Positions 10,701-18,451 are shown, numbered from the stretch's first letter. The stretch: DNA of 50,004 nucleotides from Chloroflexota bacterium (GCA_003171255.1 PMYK01000026.1:15895-65898), one strand, 5' to 3'. A program made the numbers and translations. The notes: generated from the letters alone by a model not told the origin.

Positions 10701-11025
10701 CGATGTTGCCTCCGGTCAGGAAACTGACCACGCCAAGCAGCAGCATGTAGACGGGGGGGTAGTCGATGAAGCCGGTCCGATCGTAGAAGCCGATCGAGCC
10801 GTGCTGGGCGATGTCATTGGCCCAGTACTGGAACGAAGACAGGTCGGTCGGGAAGCCAGACCCAGGCAACAGAACGTATGCGATGATGAGGCGGAGGATC
10901 AGACCCAGGGCCAGGAGTACGACGATGGCGGGAATCCCTGTGACGGCACCACTCGTGACGGCACTGCTCGATTCAGCCGGCGCGGGCCCCTGTGGGCTGT
11001 CCTCTCGCGAGCTCGGTCCTGCCAC
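4774..11025 (-). CDS. Giant fused GT-C / protein O-mannosyltransferase
   Basis: 2083-residue polytopic membrane protein made of two glycosyltransferase halves. Residues 1-640 are a GT-C unit with many membrane spans and the loop motif TDLSSFQYWANDIAQ followed by DYPPVYMLLLG. A polar acidic linker (640-740) follows. Residues 745-2083 resemble a PMT/GT39 enzyme: FDEVYHARTATEFLQDW near 778 supplies the acidic pair, and WTHPHLAKYAIAGG resembles the HPPLGK region. Between these and the next span (about 820-1258) sits an inserted, mostly beta, Thr/Ser-rich domain with propeller-like repeats (VYDLQTRGLVHTYS, VYVGTSSGRIYRID). Such enzymes use polyprenyl-phosphate sugars outside the cell. The GTG start has AGGAGG nine bases upstream. 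The fold assignments are by motif reading; substrate is unknown. Confidence 0.8.
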   Translation of the reverse strand: MAGPSSREDSPQGPAPAESSSAVTSGAVTGIPAIVVLLALGLILRLIIAYVLLPGSGFPTDLSSFQYWANDIAQHGSIGFYDRTGFIDYPPVYMLLLGVVSFLTGGNIGEGVKLIPIFADLGLAATVWLLAVELGVNSRRAFIAALIILVNPITWFNSAIWGQADAVGSIFLLLGLRELQKDHRESASALAVLAVLTKLQLGILGFVVGFVILRRSLAPKTGEPDPERILSSLGAGLVTAALICIPFTGLDLLGAAGRVASAPGFATLAVGLVAGLGVFSLARRYLPLAVAGARTLTSVLLGLGAVVVSAGMVFDSIVSHLLGSFGEYPFLTLNAYNPWALLTNEHGNALDRDLQWWVLHDSPWTDASSGQSGVGHLIGSVPATVIVIALIAAALLLLAAAAARLSSHGEASPLEATDVDPDDASAGPGIAGWLRAEFSGLWGTFVVGAVVAAAVGLLGISGQHIYAAVLGDSLLLTVLILVSVWAAWRDDAQSLLVALTILAIAFFVVPTRAHERYLFPFFGLGAVLLAVSWRWSVTYVILAVVNTVNLLAVLVEYNGIPAGDGTLAGTLNDWGHGIMTAQWFDGIIWPVALCSVTTGLAMVWALLQLRGRAVAALEREVATAASEPESGGWWYMIGPLDGYAAEAGPADGYLESDDLDVLSASAVGVSAAQSVDFTDEGQIDRPGGGHDRDFAEGDDCWADGPEDRQEADRPRYVPAWVMALWHRLARPSTQPDRSAALDSEPHGRLTRQDIWVVVALVIAVLSIRVYRLDEPMQMYFDEVYHARTATEFLQDWRYNIPHDIYEWTHPHLAKYAIAGGITLFSDDKVTATGELDATVKDALVQPRTATSPVADPNNPDAASESNRYGDRLFTATGSEVRVYDLQTRGLVHTYSIPGASAFSEVGPTGLVYVGTSSGRIYRIDTNSLDQVQNGLLTAPLQPVEMDVDAGLSIARLYTGSPPFILAVDGTGNIVSIDLSQGGGTIVARGLVPGAADFSDLGTGGAALIRNPSTTTPTTTPTTPTTSPSAPAEAQALASAMGIDASAAQAALDAASTAGLPQAVDVGAISSDQVTSIQGLIAQGDLPDLQIVTSDPQALVAYASGLGTLDLRHLVVTSTLPTDEPATSIAINYSDFTGSGVRGDQNSYVAAGKSILLIRIDASTTPWSVVRYGNQTLDKMPGTITKVVFDRATRLFQALGRTPDGTGWTVYAIESNGDAVFSDARLPFEPVAIGLDSAATMQDVDREQIMALSSTGSMATVDVGQFAFSWRIVGVLFGALMAACLYLLARILFRRRSIGLLVALFTLADGMFFAQSRIAMNDTYVGGFLLLAYLIFAVLWLKVWKSRAAFWLGMPVLGVVLGLALASKWVAVYAMASIGILILLRSALGRLVTILGLAAGTGVLGWMAIAEMTTEPNTGNPAGVLLLIGLALAVVVGGFVWAMATRTTPDKVFIGVVTAVVAAGLFGAGLAMSPGTMDNGAPNYTFFILMLAATAISAAVNAYHPIAWTREEFQFAIGAPLVVGALAGLVGALRGSGLLIEVGLGGMALGALAAGAFWFGGTLGFGPLAAPPGPNDPARFAGPPSPAPEGWLRLGTGFGLHAAWMTACVLLLPIVIYVAFYLPWDMPWQTQTDATGALPTIACWHFDTTQGRCDDSWPAPGHTGQTLWDLTIQMYNYHNDLRATHAASSPWWAWPMDLKPVWFESVGYGSDTGSWIHDGGNPALWWLAIVAMVFICWQAFKRRSLGLTLIAVAFFWQWLSWSRIDRAAFQYHFYTALPFFLLALAYFMAELWHGPSRRTWLLARVAGAAALLFPAAIWLLKDPLCGLARVSTTDYFGNTICGSGTGDVNIETRILLIGIVLVLALAALAMLLWRLERRQNAGLEDRYWVIQLLVPVVLAGVLLWWLGQYGPRDSLFRAPLPPSLISIAMLLVGVLLAVVCLTARNPRRFVLGVCIFGIVAFVALYPDLSALPMPNAILGIYDGVMPTWFYGFQFSDNLQAASSVKVIGTWPLALTMLALLVAGLVAWAAWERRIVIGFRRAKLLSGATEIPPATVVAAVPGPESAGSSGDPVPPRPSRKDKPIL

Positions 11026-11054
11026 CCGTTACGGCCTCCTGGGCGAGCGCTGAG

Positions 11055-12890
11055 GTGGAGCGGAGTATAACCCAGGCTGCCGGCGGCGACGGCACGCCGG
11101 GCCTGAAAGCGGAAGATCCGCCCGGCGCGGAGTCATTGTCGGAGCAGGCCACCGACCCGCTAGATCTGGCGAGCCTGCGACATATGTGGTGGGGCATCGG
11201 ACTCGTCGTCCTATGCCTGGTCGCTTATTACGTCAGCCAGCCGAACGGCAACAACCTGTACCTGCACTTCGTTCTTCAGGCACAGGCCTGGCTCGACGGC
11301 CACACCGCCATTCCGATGCCCCAGTACCAGGACGTGATGCCGACCTACAACTCGGCCGGTCAGGCGACGGGCTACGGCATCATTCCCTTCCCGCCTCTCC
11401 CGGCGTGGGTGCTGCTGCCCTTCGTCTCGATCTGGCACCTCGCCACCAACCAGCATCTGCTGGCCACGATCTTCGCCGCCATCGACGTAGGCATCGCGTA
11501 CTGGATGCTGGGCCACCTGCCGGTGCGTCACAGCATTCGCCTGCTCACCTCGCTCTTCCTCGGGCTCGGCACCGTCCTGTGGTACACGGCGGCCATCGGC
11601 TCGACCTGGTTCTGGGCCCACATCGTGGCCGTCGGCTGTCTCCTCCTGTCCGTCGGCCTGGCCCTCGCCGCCGATGGCGACGCCGCCGAACCTCGACCGC
11701 TCAGGAGCGTCGCCACGGCCGTGCGCCGGTACAGCTGGCCCGGCGGCTGGTCGTCCGTGGGCTTGCTGGTCGCCCTCGGCGCGATCGGCGAGATGCTCTT
11801 CGTTCTGGCGGGTGCCGGCACGTCGGCCGCGGCGCTCGCCGCGGTAGGGATCCTGCTGTGCGTGCTCGCCGTCGCGCTTGCGGTCGTCGTCGCCGGGCGG
11901 CCCGGGGTCCTCGTGCCCTTTGTCGTGGCGGTCGCGATCGTCGGCGGCTTGCCGGTTGTCCTGCTCGCAGGCGCTCAGTCGCAGGCCACGATCGTGGTCA
12001 TCGATGCCGTCCTGGTCGTGCTGATAGTCGGTCTGTGGTGGCTGAGCGGTCGCGAGGGCGGACGCGCCGACAGAGCGCTGACATCGCTCTCGGCCGCCGT
12101 GTCCAGCCCCGAAGCGCTGCAGGTGGCCGCCGGGATCATGTTCGGGCTGGCGGTCACCGCACGACTCACGATCCTGTTGGGCTTCCCGTTCCTGATCCTC
12201 GTCGGCGGTGGTGGCACGTGGTTGCGGCGAGCGATGCTGGCCGGGGCCGGCGCGGCCGTGCCCCTCGTGACTCTGCTGGTCGTCACCTACGCCACCAGCG
12301 GCCACCTCTTCAACCCGGCCTACGACTACCTCTACCACGTGGAGCTCGGCGAGTACGGCGGTGTCCTCAACTACAACCCGGCCTGGTCGATCACGGACAT
12401 CCGCTACATCCCCCAGAACCTGGGGATCATGCTGTTCGGGATGCCGCGGATCCTGCCCAACTTCGCGAGCGTCTACCCGGGCGACGGCGGCACGCCGCTG
12501 TGCGTGGCCAGCTCCACCCGTGGCCTCTTCGACGCCGGCTGCCCGCTGGCGATCCCCGAGGCGACGGGCACGAGCCTCATTCTGTCGAGCCCGGCCTTCC
12601 TGCTTGCGCCACTCGCCTGGCGGCCGATACGGCGGCTGAGCATCGACCGGGCGACCGCCGGCGCTACCATCGCCGTGGTGGCCATCGCCACCGCGAATCT
12701 CATGCACTTCAGCCAGGGCTGGGTCCAGTTCGGCTACCGTTTCAGCAACGACTTCGTTCCGTTCGCGCTGATCCTGGTTGCCCTCGGCGCCAGCCGGCTG
12801 GGCCGCCTGTGGCCCGTGGTCCTGCTCGTGGCCGCGTCCATCGCGATCAACTTCTGGGGAACTACGTGGGGAGTGATGCTTGGCTGGTGA
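11055..12890 (+). CDS. Polytopic membrane protein, GT-C glycosyltransferase-like
   Basis: About 611 residues with roughly a dozen hydrophobic spans. The first span (WGIGLVVLCLVAYYVS) is followed by a large outer loop, NLYLHFVLQAQAWLDGHTAI and later FPPLPAWVLLP. This is the layout of GT-C glycosyltransferases, which carry an acidic/aromatic loop after the first span. No single named family could be assigned. The start is uncertain: GTG at 10992 would overlap the divergent gene, GTG at 11055 is chosen, and ATG at 11184 just before the first span is possible. The end overlaps the next gene by 11 bases. With the following GT117 and GT2 genes it forms a three-gene outer-face glycosylation operon. 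Function is inferred from context. Confidence 0.65.
   Translation: MERSITQAAGGDGTPGLKAEDPPGAESLSEQATDPLDLASLRHMWWGIGLVVLCLVAYYVSQPNGNNLYLHFVLQAQAWLDGHTAIPMPQYQDVMPTYNSAGQATGYGIIPFPPLPAWVLLPFVSIWHLATNQHLLATIFAAIDVGIAYWMLGHLPVRHSIRLLTSLFLGLGTVLWYTAAIGSTWFWAHIVAVGCLLLSVGLALAADGDAAEPRPLRSVATAVRRYSWPGGWSSVGLLVALGAIGEMLFVLAGAGTSAAALAAVGILLCVLAVALAVVVAGRPGVLVPFVVAVAIVGGLPVVLLAGAQSQATIVVIDAVLVVLIVGLWWLSGREGGRADRALTSLSAAVSSPEALQVAAGIMFGLAVTARLTILLGFPFLILVGGGGTWLRRAMLAGAGAAVPLVTLLVVTYATSGHLFNPAYDYLYHVELGEYGGVLNYNPAWSITDIRYIPQNLGIMLFGMPRILPNFASVYPGDGGTPLCVASSTRGLFDAGCPLAIPEATGTSLILSSPAFLLAPLAWRPIRRLSIDRATAGATIAVVAIATANLMHFSQGWVQFGYRFSNDFVPFALILVALGASRLGRLWPVVLLVAASIAINFWGTTWGVMLGW
11064..11069 (-). promoter_or_regulatory. 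-10 element (TATACT) for the giant glycosyltransferase gene
   Basis: TATACT on the minus strand, preceded by GGGT, lies about 40 bases before the GTG at 11025, with AGGAGG between. No good -35 hexamer is seen. It sits inside the 5' part of the divergent plus-strand gene if that gene starts at 11055. Confidence 0.4.
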
Positions 12891-14640
12891 ACGATTGAGC
12901 AGGCTCCGACAGGTGCCGGCACGGCTCATGGGGCGTCTCACCGATCCTGCCACTCTTCGGGCATTGGCCGCGCCGGCGGTAGCGGCCGGGCTGACGCTCG
13001 CGTTCGTCATCCCGACCCTCGCTCCGGGTGTGGCGAGCTGGGACACGGCCGAGTTCCAGACCGTCGGTCCGGTCCTGGGGACGGCCCACCCCACCGGCTA
13101 TCCGAGCTACGTGATCCTGGGCTGGCTGGCCTCGATCGTGCTCCAGCCATTCGGCGATCCGGCCTTCCGGATGAACCTGCTGCAGGCCATCCTGGCGGCG
13201 CTGGCGGTGGCGGGGACCGTTGGCATAGTGCAGGTGCTGACGGGCCGGCGCCTGATCGCCCTGGCCACCGGCATGATGCTGGCCTGCAGCCAGCTCTTCT
13301 GGCGGCTCTCTACCCACGCCGACCCTCACATGTTCCACGTCGCCCTGGTGGCGGTCCTCTTCGTCGTTCTGCTGACGTGGGATATCCGACGCCACAGCGA
13401 CGACCCCGACACAGTGATGCACGCCGACCGCTGGCTGGTCGTGGCGGCGTTCGTCTTTGCGGTCGCAATCGCCAACCACTCTCTGGCGCTGCTGCTGCCG
13501 CCCGCGATCGGGCTCTTCGTCCTGGCTGCGGACTGGCGGGTCATCCTCCGCCCTCGGACGATCGTGGCTTGCGTCGCCGTCTTGATCGCAGCGACCGTCG
13601 CCCTGTTCGCCGAGTTGCCCATTCGGGCGGCCATGAACGCCCCGCTCGTGTATGGGCATCCGGACACGTGGAGCGGATTCCAGTATGTGGTCCTGGCCGA
13701 GCAGTTCCGGGGCAGCCTGTCGGATCCGTTCGGCGACCTGCCGACCAAGATGGTTCAGGTCAGGGATCTCCTGGCCGGCTGGCTCGGTCCTCTTGGCTTG
13801 CTGGCCGCGGTGGGCCTCGGCACGAGCATCGTGCGGCGCCCACGCTACCTCATCCTGGGCGGGCTCTCGGCCCTGGCGACATGCGTCTTCGCGGCCTCGT
13901 ATGCCAACGCAGACATCGAGCGCTACTACCTCGTGCCGCTGCTCGTGGCCTTCACGTTGATCGGCCTTGGGGCCGCCGACATCGTCGCACTGGCCGGCTG
14001 GATTGCCTCGGAACTGGTGGGGTCGCTGACCACACGGGCGACGGCGACGGCGACGGCGACGGCCGATGCACTGACCGAACCTGCTGGCCCGGATGCAGCG
14101 GACTCCGAGATGGCTGCGGACTCGACTCGGGCGTCCGGCGCGGGCGGCTGGGTCGGCTGGTTTGTCCTGGTCGGCGAGTTGCTAGTCGCCGCGGCGATCC
14201 TGGTCTCGACGGTCAGTGTGGTGCCGGCGCGTCAGCTCCCCCAGGGTGGCGACAACCCGGGCGGCGTGAGCGAGGTGAACAACACCTGGGACTCGGTCTG
14301 GTTGCAGGCAGTCCTGGCTCCGGCCGATCACGGCGGCCTGCCCAAGGACTCGGTGATCGTGAGCTGGTGGAGCACCTCCACGACACTCTGGTATGGCCAG
14401 AAGGTGCTCGGACTCCGGCCCGACATATACATCGTGGACGATCGGACTCGCCTGGACGACAACCTGGGTGACGTTCAGGATGTATTCAATCGGTTCCTGG
14501 GTAATAGGCCGGTCTTCACGATACGGCTGGACGGCGGCGTCGACGGAATGGTCGCGCTGGGTCAGGAGTTCGACATGCAGACGTACGTTCTCGGGAACGG
14601 CGTCACCATAAGCCAGGTTCTAGGTCGAAAGGGAAGCTAG
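12880..14640 (+). CDS. GT117 (DUF2723) family membrane glycosyltransferase
   Basis: 586-residue membrane protein. The signature SWDTAEFQTVGPVLGTAHPT followed by GYPSYVILG, close after the first membrane span (residues about 48-75), is the hallmark of the DUF2723/GT117 family. Members of that family O-mannosylate proteins in Bacteroidetes and related bacteria. About ten spans follow, then a soluble C-terminal domain from about residue 460. A short simple Ala-Thr run (encoded by repeated acggcg near 14040) lies in the loop before the last span. The start is TTG at 12880, overlapping the previous stop, with GGGGAG six bases upstream. It probably uses a polyprenyl-phosphate sugar made by the downstream GT2 enzyme. 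Confidence 0.82.
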   Translation: MAGERLSRLRQVPARLMGRLTDPATLRALAAPAVAAGLTLAFVIPTLAPGVASWDTAEFQTVGPVLGTAHPTGYPSYVILGWLASIVLQPFGDPAFRMNLLQAILAALAVAGTVGIVQVLTGRRLIALATGMMLACSQLFWRLSTHADPHMFHVALVAVLFVVLLTWDIRRHSDDPDTVMHADRWLVVAAFVFAVAIANHSLALLLPPAIGLFVLAADWRVILRPRTIVACVAVLIAATVALFAELPIRAAMNAPLVYGHPDTWSGFQYVVLAEQFRGSLSDPFGDLPTKMVQVRDLLAGWLGPLGLLAAVGLGTSIVRRPRYLILGGLSALATCVFAASYANADIERYYLVPLLVAFTLIGLGAADIVALAGWIASELVGSLTTRATATATATADALTEPAGPDAADSEMAADSTRASGAGGWVGWFVLVGELLVAAAILVSTVSVVPARQLPQGGDNPGGVSEVNNTWDSVWLQAVLAPADHGGLPKDSVIVSWWSTSTTLWYGQKVLGLRPDIYIVDDRTRLDDNLGDVQDVFNRFLGNRPVFTIRLDGGVDGMVALGQEFDMQTYVLGNGVTISQVLGRKGS

Positions 14641-15443
14641 TGAGCGCAGGCGCAAGTCCGATCAGCACAAGCGGGGCGTCGGGATCGACCGCCAGGCGCG
14701 TCAAGGAACTCTCCTTCTTCTTTCCTGCCCACAACGAAGAGGCCAATCTCGAGGCCCTGGTCGACGAAGCTCTGGGCGCCCTGCCGGCGCTGGCCGAGAA
14801 GTTCGAGATCATCGCCGTCGACGACGGCTCGCGCGACCGAACGCCGGCCATCGCGGACGCCCTTGCGGCCAAGCATCCCGCTGAGTTCCGGGTCGTCCAC
14901 CACCCGGTCAACCTGGGCTACGGAGCAGCCCTACGGTCGGGGTTCCAGGCCGCCCAATTCGACCTGGTCGCCTTCATCGATGGCGACCGCCAGTTCAAGG
15001 TGGCCGACGTGGGCCGGCTGACCGAGCGGCTTGCTGCGGCCGACGCCCCGGACGTGGTCCTCGGCTATCGACTCAAGCGAGCCGACCCGCTGATCCGGCG
15101 CTGGTACGCGCGCGTCTACCGCCTCTCGAACCGCATCTTCTTCGGGGTTCGGGTCCGCGACATCGACTGCGCCTGCAAGCTGTTCAAGCGTGAAGCACTG
15201 ACGTCCATCCACGTCTCCTCGGGCGGCGCCTTCTTCACAGCCGAGCTGCTGATCAAGCTCCGCTTCGAAGGCCGCAAGCTTGCCGAGGTCGGCGTGCCGC
15301 ACTATCCGAGAACCGCCGGATCACCCACCGGGGCCAAACCAAAGGTGGTATTCCGGGCCGTCCGCGATTTCTGGGCGCTCCGGTTCCGGCTCTGGTTCAG
15401 GCGCAATGGGGCAATGGAGCTGGGCGAGCCGATCCTTGGTTAG
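14640..15443 (+). CDS. DPM1-like GT2 polyprenyl-phosphate sugar synthase
   Basis: 267-residue GT-A fold enzyme of family GT2. The N-terminal core has FFFPAHNEEANLEALVDEAL, the nucleotide-binding IIAVDDGSRDRTP, NLGYGAALRSGF and the metal-site FIDGDRQF. This series is typical of dolichyl/polyprenyl-phosphate mannose synthases (DPM1) and close relatives such as ArnC-like enzymes. There is no C-terminal membrane pair, so it would act as a peripheral protein on the inner face. The GTG start overlaps the upstream TAG by one base. The operon context supplies two GT-C type users of the lipid-linked sugar, and the opposite strand two more. The sugar is likely mannose but this is inferred. Confidence 0.85.
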   Translation: MSAGASPISTSGASGSTARRVKELSFFFPAHNEEANLEALVDEALGALPALAEKFEIIAVDDGSRDRTPAIADALAAKHPAEFRVVHHPVNLGYGAALRSGFQAAQFDLVAFIDGDRQFKVADVGRLTERLAAADAPDVVLGYRLKRADPLIRRWYARVYRLSNRIFFGVRVRDIDCACKLFKREALTSIHVSSGGAFFTAELLIKLRFEGRKLAEVGVPHYPRTAGSPTGAKPKVVFRAVRDFWALRFRLWFRRNGAMELGEPILG

Positions 15444-15513
15444 CCCGGCAACGAAGGCATCGGCCGGCTGACACAACCGCCACGGAGCCCGCTCGCCGGC
15501 TGACCGGTGAGCG

Positions 15514-16038
15514 TCAGGATGAAGGCGTCCGATCCGAGCCGGGTCCTTCGCGGAAGCCCTCTTCGGGATCGACATTCAGCGAGTTGACGAACTCGCGGAA
15601 GACCTCGAGCTTCTCGTCGACCTGGGTATCGGGCTCGACACCAGCTCGATCGAGGACCTCGATCGAAGCGAATATCCGGACGCCGGTCCGGACGGCCAGG
15701 GCGAGCGCATCGGACGGCCGAGCGTCGATGGTGTACGTTCGCCCGTCCTGCTCCAGCTCGAGGGTGGCGTGGAACGTCTCCTCGGCCAGGCTCGAGACGA
15801 TGACTCGCCGCAACTTGATCCCGAACTCGGCCAGGGTGGCTGCAAACAAGTCGTGCGTCAGGGGCCGCTCGGGCGTGACGCCCTGTAGCCGCGTGGCGAT
15901 GGCATTGGCTTCCCAGGGTCCGATCCAGATTGGGAGGTACCGCTCGCGTTCGGTCTCCTTCAGCAGGACCACATGCTGGCTGGACAGCATGTGCACCCGA
16001 ACGCTCTCGACCACGACCTCGGCGAGCGACTCAGCCAT
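15514..16038 (-). CDS. DUF151 bifunctional nuclease family protein
   Basis: 174-residue cytoplasmic protein of the DUF151 family, whose members include plant and bacterial bifunctional nucleases. The domain covers residues 5-150, with LLKETERERYLPIWIG, EANAIATRLQG, RPLTHDL and RPSDALALAVRTGVRIF, the last being the most conserved block. The tail (after residue 150) is acidic and then basic, without known motifs. The gene is convergent with the GT2 gene; the 70 bases between them contain no convincing terminator. A GATAAT lies six bases before the ATG, suggesting a leaderless transcript. The molecular role in bacteria is poorly defined. Confidence 0.88.
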   Translation of the reverse strand: MAESLAEVVVESVRVHMLSSQHVVLLKETERERYLPIWIGPWEANAIATRLQGVTPERPLTHDLFAATLAEFGIKLRRVIVSSLAEETFHATLELEQDGRTYTIDARPSDALALAVRTGVRIFASIEVLDRAGVEPDTQVDEKLEVFREFVNSLNVDPEEGFREGPGSDRTPSS

Positions 16039-16044
16039 TGACCG

Positions 16045-16050
16045 ATTATC
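16045..16050 (-). promoter_or_regulatory. -10 element of a probable leaderless promoter
   Basis: GATAAT, preceded by TGG, ends six bases before the ATG of the DUF151 gene. That would place transcription start at or next to the start codon. No ribosome binding site fits in this gap. No -35 match is seen. Confidence 0.4.
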
Positions 16051-16080
16051 CCACTCCCGGCGCGGGGTCGCGGCCGGGCT

Positions 16081-18369
16081 TCAGGGCTTCTTGCTAGGCG
16101 AGGCGGCGGCCGACTGCGGGGCGGCCGACTGCGAGGCGGCCGACTGCGAGGCGCTCGCACTGCTCGAGGCCGAGGAAGCCGCGGTGGCCAGCGGATTGAG
16201 CGAGGCCTTCATCAGGTTGCCGGCCTCGGTCCAGTACAGGGTTGGGTTGATGCCGCCGGTGTCGGTCGTGACGAACATCCCGGTCAGCGCGGTGAACCAC
16301 GGCGTAGTGGCCGGAACCATGTACTGCCCGACGATGCTGCCGTCGCTCTTCTTGATCGCGACCACGCGCCGGTTCTGGTTGTCGTAGGCGTAGAAGGTGC
16401 CCTGATCCTGAGCCGGGTCATCGGCGGTCAGGCGCTTGTAGAAGGGCGCCTGGGGTCGAATCAGCGTGTCCGGCAACTTGTCGACCGTCCAGCCCTTGAC
16501 TGCCTGACCAAGGACGTATTGGGTGATAGTTCCCCCGGCGACCAGGTAGATCTTGCCGTCGACGTACATGTCGTCGACGTTCGAGAGGTCCTGGGTAACG
16601 CTCAGGTAGTTGGAGCCGCCCTGCAGCGGGTAGCCGCTGCCGTCAGGCGCGGGCGGATACTTGCGTATCTGCTTCATGCCGGGAACCACGATGTAGAAGT
16701 TGTACTGGTTCTGGTTCGCGTTGGTTACGAAGGTGCCCATCGCCCGCGCGTTGATGCCCCAGTTCTGGTTGTCGGGGATGTTGACCTTGATCAGCGAACC
16801 ATTGCCGTTCTTGCTACTTGCGGCCGGGTGCCAACGCCACAGAGAGTTGAACGTGTCCAGAACGAGGACGTCGGTTCCGCCAGTGCCGAGCAGGCGGGGA
16901 TTGCCGACGATGCCGCCCCCCACCAGCGGCTCCTGACTGACGGCAACCACGGCGAGCTTTGCGGATGTCTGAAGACTGACCCAGTAGACCTCGTTGACGG
17001 TGCTGTCGAGGACGTAGGCCGCTCCGTCGGGACCGAGCACCAGCCCTTCCAAATCATCGGTCGCGAATGAGACAACGATCTGGGGGTCGACGACCGTAAC
17101 GTGGTAGAACCGGTCGAGCCCCGAGATGACCCGACTCTGCAGATCGGCCATCTGGGCGGGCGTGTAACCATTCTTCTCGGCGATCTGGATCTGAGCATAG
17201 GCGTCTGTCAGGTACTCCGAGGCCGTGTGGGGATCGGTCGTCAGGAGGTCGGGGACTCTGCCGTAGACGGCGTTGACGTCCGCCTCGACCTTCGCATAGG
17301 CCTGCTGGGCCGTCTCCTGCTGGGTGGTGTTGTCGGAATGGCTTGCGCCCGACAGGAACCACATGCTGGTCCCCACGACGGCAATTACCAACAGGAGGCC
17401 GACGACCGCGACGGCTGCCCGCTGCTGGCGTTCGCGATGGACGGTCATCGGCGTAACCCGACCGCGCGACATGGCGCGCTGCGGCATCCGGTCGAAAAGG
17501 CTGTAGACGCCTCGTCGCAGCCATGAGTCGGCCGCGATCTGCGCATGCCGGGCCGAAGTCTGCATTGCCGCAACGCCACCTACCACCGTGTCGGCCAGCG
17601 GGATCGGTGAGCGATCAGGAGCACCCGCCATCGAGTCGCCGGGCCAGACCGGCTTCAGTGGGGCGGCCTTGTGGGTGGATGCCACCTCTGTGGCCTCGAT
17701 GAACAGCACGCCGTCGCCGCCGGTGCTGCCAAGGCTGCCCGACCCGAACTGGCGGTGTATCTCCTCAACGGCCGCCTGGGGGTGGAGCTGCAAGACCGCG
17801 TCCTGGATCGGACCGAGGCCGATGCGCTGGGTCACGTTGGGCGACATCAGGATCAGGCAGTCGCCCGCGACGATTTCCCCATGCCACACCTCGGGCCCGT
17901 CGATGTCCTCGGCCGGAAGGCCGCTCTCGGGGCTCGCGTCGGGGAGCGTCAGGAGCCGAGCCTGACGGAGCAGATACGCCTCGGCCGGGCCGATGGTGGC
18001 CACGTAAAGCTCGTTGCCCCGGATCACGGCCAGGGCCAGGCCAATCGGACCGGACCCGCCTGCGGCCACCCCTGGCCTATCGGATGAGTGGAGGAGCACT
18101 TTGTTGGCGGCCCGAACGGCCTTCCTGAGGCACACGGAGATACCGGCCGATAGGTCGTAGTAATAGTCGTCACGGATTCGCTCGGCCACGAGCTTGGTGG
18201 CCACGCGCAGCTTGCGCCCGCCAGCCCCCGTGACGAGCAGGTAGAGGCTCCCCTTCGTGCGCGAAGTCGAACCGATGTTGGGCTCGACCACGACAACCGT
18301 GTCGGCTGAGTCGGGCAAGCGTTGTGACTCGGCAATGACGCCGAGGTTCATGTGAAGGCGGACTGCCAT
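16081..18369 (-). CDS. PP2C-like domain, membrane span and beta-propeller protein
   Basis: 762 residues in three parts. Residues 1-240 look like a PP2C-type phosphatase fold: SLYLLVTGAGGRKLRVATKL, then GLALAVIRGNELYVATIGPA and GDCLILMSPNVTQRIG, matching the strand order of PP2C. The usual metal-binding DGxGG and late DN/GD aspartates are not seen (TGAGG stands in place), so it may be inactive. A linker leads to one membrane span (VAVVGLLLVIAVVGTSMWFL, about 316-340). Beyond it, about 345-420 is helical and 420-745 has propeller-like repeats (LEGLVLGPDGAAYVLD, VYWVSLQT). The tail is Ala/Ser/Gln low complexity. It lies downstream of dciA. A sensor role across the membrane is inferred. Confidence 0.65.
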   Translation of the reverse strand: MAVRLHMNLGVIAESQRLPDSADTVVVVEPNIGSTSRTKGSLYLLVTGAGGRKLRVATKLVAERIRDDYYYDLSAGISVCLRKAVRAANKVLLHSSDRPGVAAGGSGPIGLALAVIRGNELYVATIGPAEAYLLRQARLLTLPDASPESGLPAEDIDGPEVWHGEIVAGDCLILMSPNVTQRIGLGPIQDAVLQLHPQAAVEEIHRQFGSGSLGSTGGDGVLFIEATEVASTHKAAPLKPVWPGDSMAGAPDRSPIPLADTVVGGVAAMQTSARHAQIAADSWLRRGVYSLFDRMPQRAMSRGRVTPMTVHRERQQRAAVAVVGLLLVIAVVGTSMWFLSGASHSDNTTQQETAQQAYAKVEADVNAVYGRVPDLLTTDPHTASEYLTDAYAQIQIAEKNGYTPAQMADLQSRVISGLDRFYHVTVVDPQIVVSFATDDLEGLVLGPDGAAYVLDSTVNEVYWVSLQTSAKLAVVAVSQEPLVGGGIVGNPRLLGTGGTDVLVLDTFNSLWRWHPAASSKNGNGSLIKVNIPDNQNWGINARAMGTFVTNANQNQYNFYIVVPGMKQIRKYPPAPDGSGYPLQGGSNYLSVTQDLSNVDDMYVDGKIYLVAGGTITQYVLGQAVKGWTVDKLPDTLIRPQAPFYKRLTADDPAQDQGTFYAYDNQNRRVVAIKKSDGSIVGQYMVPATTPWFTALTGMFVTTDTGGINPTLYWTEAGNLMKASLNPLATAASSASSSASASQSAASQSAAPQSAAASPSKKP
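16106..16150 (-). repeat. Three tandem 15-base units encoding Ser-Gln-Ala-rich tail
   Basis: Three consecutive copies of a 15-base unit (plus-strand form gcggccgactgcgag, first copy with one change) lie near the 3' end of the PP2C-like/propeller gene and encode its Ala/Ser/Gln repeats. Confidence 0.8.
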
Positions 18370-18451
18370 TGGCGGCTGCTAGCGGCGGGACGGATGTCGC
18401 CTGTGGTGGCCGGTCGCATCCCGGCGGCCGGAGCGGCTTTCGCAGGTGGGG

